NCBI GenBank assembly: GCA_030017895.1
Contig: JASEGV010000010.1
Span: 1-56,566 of the forward strand
Origin: Bacteroidota bacterium
Lineage (GTDB): Bacteria; Bacteroidota; Ignavibacteria; UBA10030; BY39
Direction of reading: 5' to 3'
DNA: 56,566 nucleotides
Each line of letters starts with the position of its first letter. Position 1 is the stretch's first letter. The notes beneath the pieces are model-generated. The model worked only from the letters and a program-made list of their open reading frames with translations. It ran no database searches and was not told the origin of the DNA. Positions 53,981 through 56,566 of the stretch are shown here, piece by piece. Position numbers and translations under genes: made by a program.

Positions 53981-54322
53981 TTATTTTACAGTTATCCAAA
54001 CATAAGTTGTTATTTCAATCTCCGAGATAATTGGTTGCACTTTAACGAGTGGTTTGGGATTTTCGAACCCATACACTAACCGAGGTTCTACGAAATCTTT
54101 TCTCTTAGGATTGTACATCGGCATATTTTTATCAACGGTAGTATCGCCGGGGATGATTTTGATGTAATATTTCATTCCGTCTTCTGTGTATTCAGTAACA
54201 AAATTTTCACAACCGTCATCGAGTAAAGATTGCGATAGTTGTAGATCATCCTGTCCGGTCGCTATAAAATTCATGAATAGAAGACAAAAAATATAGATGC
54301 AAAATAATCTTATACAATTCAT
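53981..54322 (-). CDS. Small secreted protein of unknown function
   Basis: 113 residues with an N-terminal signal peptide (cleavage near ATGQ). The mature ~90 residues have no recognised domain. A proline-rich middle is followed by an end of alternating strands (IISEIEITTYVWITVK). It lies 39 bases after the macrodomain gene, so it could be in the same transcript. No ribosome site is obvious. The 255 bases between it and trkA hold no gene that can be supported. Confidence 0.6.
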   Translation of the reverse strand: MNCIRLFCIYIFCLLFMNFIATGQDDLQLSQSLLDDGCENFVTEYTEDGMKYYIKIIPGDTTVDKNMPMYNPKRKDFVEPRLVYGFENPKPLVKVQPIISEIEITTYVWITVK

Positions 54323-54361
54323 AGTGATACCTCTTTTTTGTTTCTATAAAATATATTTCAT

Positions 54362-54901
54362 TTAATGTCGTTTCGATGAGAATTGTAATTTCAATTCATC
54401 GTTGAAGGAGTCGAAATCTGGCTTATCGAATAATACGAAACGAACCAGATTCACATTTTGTGAATTTTGGAGAAACTCGATTGCTTCAAGCAGCATGACA
54501 TTGGCGCATTGGAAAATCGAAAAACCACCCACGCCTGTTCCGATTGCGGGGAAACTTATCGAGTGAATTTCTTTCAATTCAGCCAATTTTAAGGAATTTT
54601 GAGTAACAAGTTTTAATATATCTGCATTGGTGTTCAAATCCTGCCCCATCCCAGCTGCGTGTATAACATATTTAGCTTTTAATTTTCCTCCGTTTGTAAT
54701 AACTGCTTGTCCGATTTCGATGGGACCTTGTGCTATTGCTTCAGTTTCAATTTCTTGTCCACCTTTGCGTTTGATAGCGCCCGCAACACCTGCACCCATC
54801 CACAAAAAATTGTTAGCTGCATTTACGATGGCTTCGGTATCTTGTTCGGTTATGTCGCCTTGTAATATTTCTAACGTGTGTTTAGCAATATTTACTTTCA
54901 T
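54362..54901 (-). CDS. Macrodomain protein (ADP-ribose binding or hydrolysing)
   Basis: 179 residues, a stand-alone macrodomain. The ADP-ribose pocket motifs are visible: GDITEQDTEAIVNAANNFLWMGAGVAGAI, then GQAVITNGGKLKAKYVIHA and FPAIGTGVGGFS. Proteins of this type remove ADP-ribose or O-acetyl-ADP-ribose groups. Its ATG overlaps the stop of the upstream sensor kinase (ATGA), so the two are translationally coupled. This pairing suggests a signalling role, which is inference. Confidence 0.92.
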   Translation of the reverse strand: MKVNIAKHTLEILQGDITEQDTEAIVNAANNFLWMGAGVAGAIKRKGGQEIETEAIAQGPIEIGQAVITNGGKLKAKYVIHAAGMGQDLNTNADILKLVTQNSLKLAELKEIHSISFPAIGTGVGGFSIFQCANVMLLEAIEFLQNSQNVNLVRFVLFDKPDFDSFNDELKLQFSSKRH

Positions 54902-56511
54902 ACAATTGGTAGTTTAATTTTTAAAGTAGTTCCTTTTCCAGCTTCGCTATCGATCTCGATTGTACCGTGATGATCTTCGATAATTTTTTTTACGATTGCC
55001 ATACCGAGTCCGGTGCCGTGTTTTTTTCCATAAGTGAAGAACGGTTCAAAGATTTTAGATTTTACTTCTTCGGTCATACCGGTGCCTGTATCGGTAAATG
55101 CCATTGTTAAAAAAGAGTTTTCTTTACAAACAGTAATCGTAAAATTTCCGCCATCCTTCATAGCATCGGCGGCGTTACCTGCCAGATTATAAATTACCCG
55201 CATCATCTTATCGGGGTCTAATTTGACTATACCGTCAAAGTTAATTTTTTTAGTAATCGATATTTTCCGTTTTGTAAAATCTTTCTCGAAGAAGGTTATA
55301 ACTTCGTTAATAAATTGTTCAACATTAGTGGCTTCAAAGTTTGTGGCGCTAACACCTCGTGAGAAGTCGAGAATTTCCTGTGTCATTTTAACGAAGCGAT
55401 CAATTTGGCGAACAATTTCGTCTGTCATTTTCGCAGCTTCCTCGTTTCCTACTTTGTTTTTTAGAAGCTGAGTATAGAGCCGCATTGTAGCCATCGGATT
55501 TTTTATGTCGTGGATAATAGTGTTCGCCATTCTTCCTACAGTGGAGAGCCGCTCGCTTTGAACCATCTGCTGAGCCATATTTGTATTTTCAATTGCCAGT
55601 GAGGCATGAATCGAAAAAGCATTGATATAATCTTCGTCTTCTTCGGTAAAGTTACCTATCTTTTTATTTAAAAGCTGGAACACTCCCAATATTTTTCCAT
55701 TTTTGTTTTTCAGCGGCATACACAAAATTGATTTTGTTGTGTATCCTGTTTGCTTATCGATCTCAGGATTAAACCTTTTATCTTTATATGCATCTGAGAT
55801 ATTAATAGTCGTGCCGGTTTCTGTAACTCTGCCCGCAATTCCGGAATTAATCGGCAAACGTATCTCCGCCAATTCGTCTCCCTGAAAAACTTTCGACCAA
55901 AGTTCTTGTTTGGTTTCATCAATCAGGAAAACCGTTCCTCTGTCTGCATTAGTAGCATTGACAGCATTAGATAATATTATAGGAAGCAGCCGGTCAAGTT
56001 CTAATGTTGAATTGACAAGCTTTGCAGCTTCGAGAAGTTGGTGGAATTTATCGATCTTGTTTTTGGCAACTTCAATATAGCTGTCAAAATTTCTAATAAA
56101 TGTTTCGTTAATTGATCGTAAGCGAAGTGACAGAGTCAGTAAAAGATTATGGGCAGCCTGTGGCGAGGAACTGATAATTTTATTAAAATCGTCCCGGTGC
56201 AGAAGGAAAAGTTTTGATCCGGTTAACGACGTTGCTGTAGCTGAACGAGGAAGTCCATCAATTAATTCTAATTCACCGAAGAAATCACCCGGATGAAAAA
56301 TTCCGATTGCAGGTTCAAGTGCGTGTGTGGTTATTTTTGTAATTTTAATAGTTCCATCAACTATTAAATATAAAAAGCTATCCGCGCTGTTTTCGTTAAA
56401 AATAAGTTCTCCAGCTGAGTAATCTTTTTCTTGAACAGTTTCAACAAATTTTGATATCAGGTCTTCAGAAACATTATTGAAAAGTGTAATATTTTTAAGA
56501 ATTTTTATTTT
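54898..56511 (-). CDS. cNMP-binding / GAF sensor histidine kinase, N-terminus incomplete
   Basis: A soluble kinase of about 537 visible residues. It has a cyclic-nucleotide-type domain (~5-125; FFGELELIDGLPRSATATS is the phosphate-binding cassette), a helical linker, a GAF domain (~165-310), HisKA with the His in TIIHDIKNPMATMRL, and an ATPase domain (NLAGNAADAM, DTGTGMTEE, GTGLGMAIVKK). The frame is open from 56532 down, but contains no ATG, GTG or TTG before 55872, which is inside the GAF domain. The true start must therefore be missing; the 54 bp contig-end repeat begins just where it should be. A gene start at 55872 would wrongly remove about 210 residues. Confidence 0.85.
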   Translation of the reverse strand, partial: KIKILKNITLFNNVSEDLISKFVETVQEKDYSAGELIFNENSADSFLYLIVDGTIKITKITTHALEPAIGIFHPGDFFGELELIDGLPRSATATSLTGSKLFLLHRDDFNKIISSSPQAAHNLLLTLSLRLRSINETFIRNFDSYIEVAKNKIDKFHQLLEAAKLVNSTLELDRLLPIILSNAVNATNADRGTVFLIDETKQELWSKVFQGDELAEIRLPINSGIAGRVTETGTTINISDAYKDKRFNPEIDKQTGYTTKSILCMPLKNKNGKILGVFQLLNKKIGNFTEEDEDYINAFSIHASLAIENTNMAQQMVQSERLSTVGRMANTIIHDIKNPMATMRLYTQLLKNKVGNEEAAKMTDEIVRQIDRFVKMTQEILDFSRGVSATNFEATNVEQFINEVITFFEKDFTKRKISITKKINFDGIVKLDPDKMMRVIYNLAGNAADAMKDGGNFTITVCKENSFLTMAFTDTGTGMTEEVKSKIFEPFFTYGKKHGTGLGMAIVKKIIEDHHGTIEIDSEAGKGTTLKIKLPIV

Positions 56512-56566
56512 AGGGCGGTTCCAAAAATTGACTTATTGAATACTTTTTTTTGTATATTTAAGAAAA
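56512..56566. repeat. Right copy of the contig-terminal inverted repeat
   Basis: Reverse complement of 34-87 with one extra A in a homopolymer. It replaces the expected start of the kinase gene, suggesting a fold-back or chimeric contig end, or a true repeat at which the contig stopped. Confidence 0.85.

Noticed and set aside
1-56566. Inverted terminal repeats as a sign of a linear plasmid or phage
   Set aside because: The content is chromosomal (dxr, rseP, porU, trk, hut), there are no replication or capsid genes, and the right copy cuts off a gene start. An artefact or dispersed repeat is more likely.
1-56566. tRNA and rRNA genes
   Set aside because: No T-arm (GGTTCRA) in a cloverleaf context and no rRNA sequence were recognised by eye in any intergenic region; a dedicated scan was not possible.

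Overview
The window looks like a chromosomal contig from an AT-rich member of the Ignavibacteriota/Bacteroidota-Chlorobi group, probably assembled from a metagenome. Four things point that way. There is a type IX secretion pair (PorU sortase and PorV). Three proteins end in type IX sorting-domain sequence of the 'YPNPF' type. Gingipain-like C25 chemistry is present. The gene set is otherwise Gram-negative (Dxr, RseP, outer-membrane barrels, lipoproteins). No tRNA, rRNA, CRISPR array or prophage was seen. The two contig ends carry the same ~54 bp sequence in inverted orientation, and the last gene loses its start codon inside it, so the right end may be an assembly artefact.

Layout. 0.1-6.0 kb: a lipoprotein, sensor kinase, NtrC-type regulator, periplasmic coiled-coil protein and outer-membrane barrel form one surface-sensing cluster. 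It is interrupted by a decayed IS200/RAYT-type transposase and four REP-like palindromes. 6.2-11.0 kb: a UvrD-like helicase locus that has been hit at least twice. A restriction-modification pair sits between a partial copy of the helicase promoter/5' end and the complete one. The helicase itself is cut into two intact halves by a lipoprotein gene with start/stop overlaps on both sides. 11.1-12.9 kb: an RRM protein and a DEAD-box helicase. 12.9-26.2 kb: porU, porV, an M6-like pseudoprotease, a lipoprotein, a TolB/metalloprotease/barrel protein and a DUF5683-like protein. 26.5-30.5 kb: an ABC transporter (fused double permease plus ATPase) and a threonine dehydratase. 30.6-32.1 kb: a TIGR04255 protein, an unknown protein and a PIN toxin, behind a promoter with an operator-like dyad in its spacer. 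32.1-38.7 kb (minus strand): hutH, adenosine deaminase, dxr, rseP and an M14 carboxypeptidase.

38.8-45.4 kb: a REC-kinase hybrid, a second NtrC-type regulator, bacterioferritin, a small Myb/SANT-like protein, then hutI, ftcD and cyclodeaminase. With hutH across the divergent promoter this gives the histidine-to-glutamate pathway except urocanase, which is absent here. 45.4-49.4 kb: a GH18 chitinase-like type IX cargo protein with a well-formed sigma-54 promoter and an upstream dyad. It lies between a partial copy of the trkH 3' end and the complete trkH. 49.4-53.7 kb (minus): trkA and two tandem trkH paralogues for K+ uptake. 54.0-56.5 kb (minus): a small secreted protein, a macrodomain protein and a cNMP/GAF histidine kinase.

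The most unusual points are the split helicase with its nested lipoprotein, two cargo modules each flanked by a partial copy of the neighbouring host gene (one with a captured promoter), the three-gene toxin-like operon with a putative operator, and the sigma-54 promoter on the chitinase-like gene near two sigma-54 activators.
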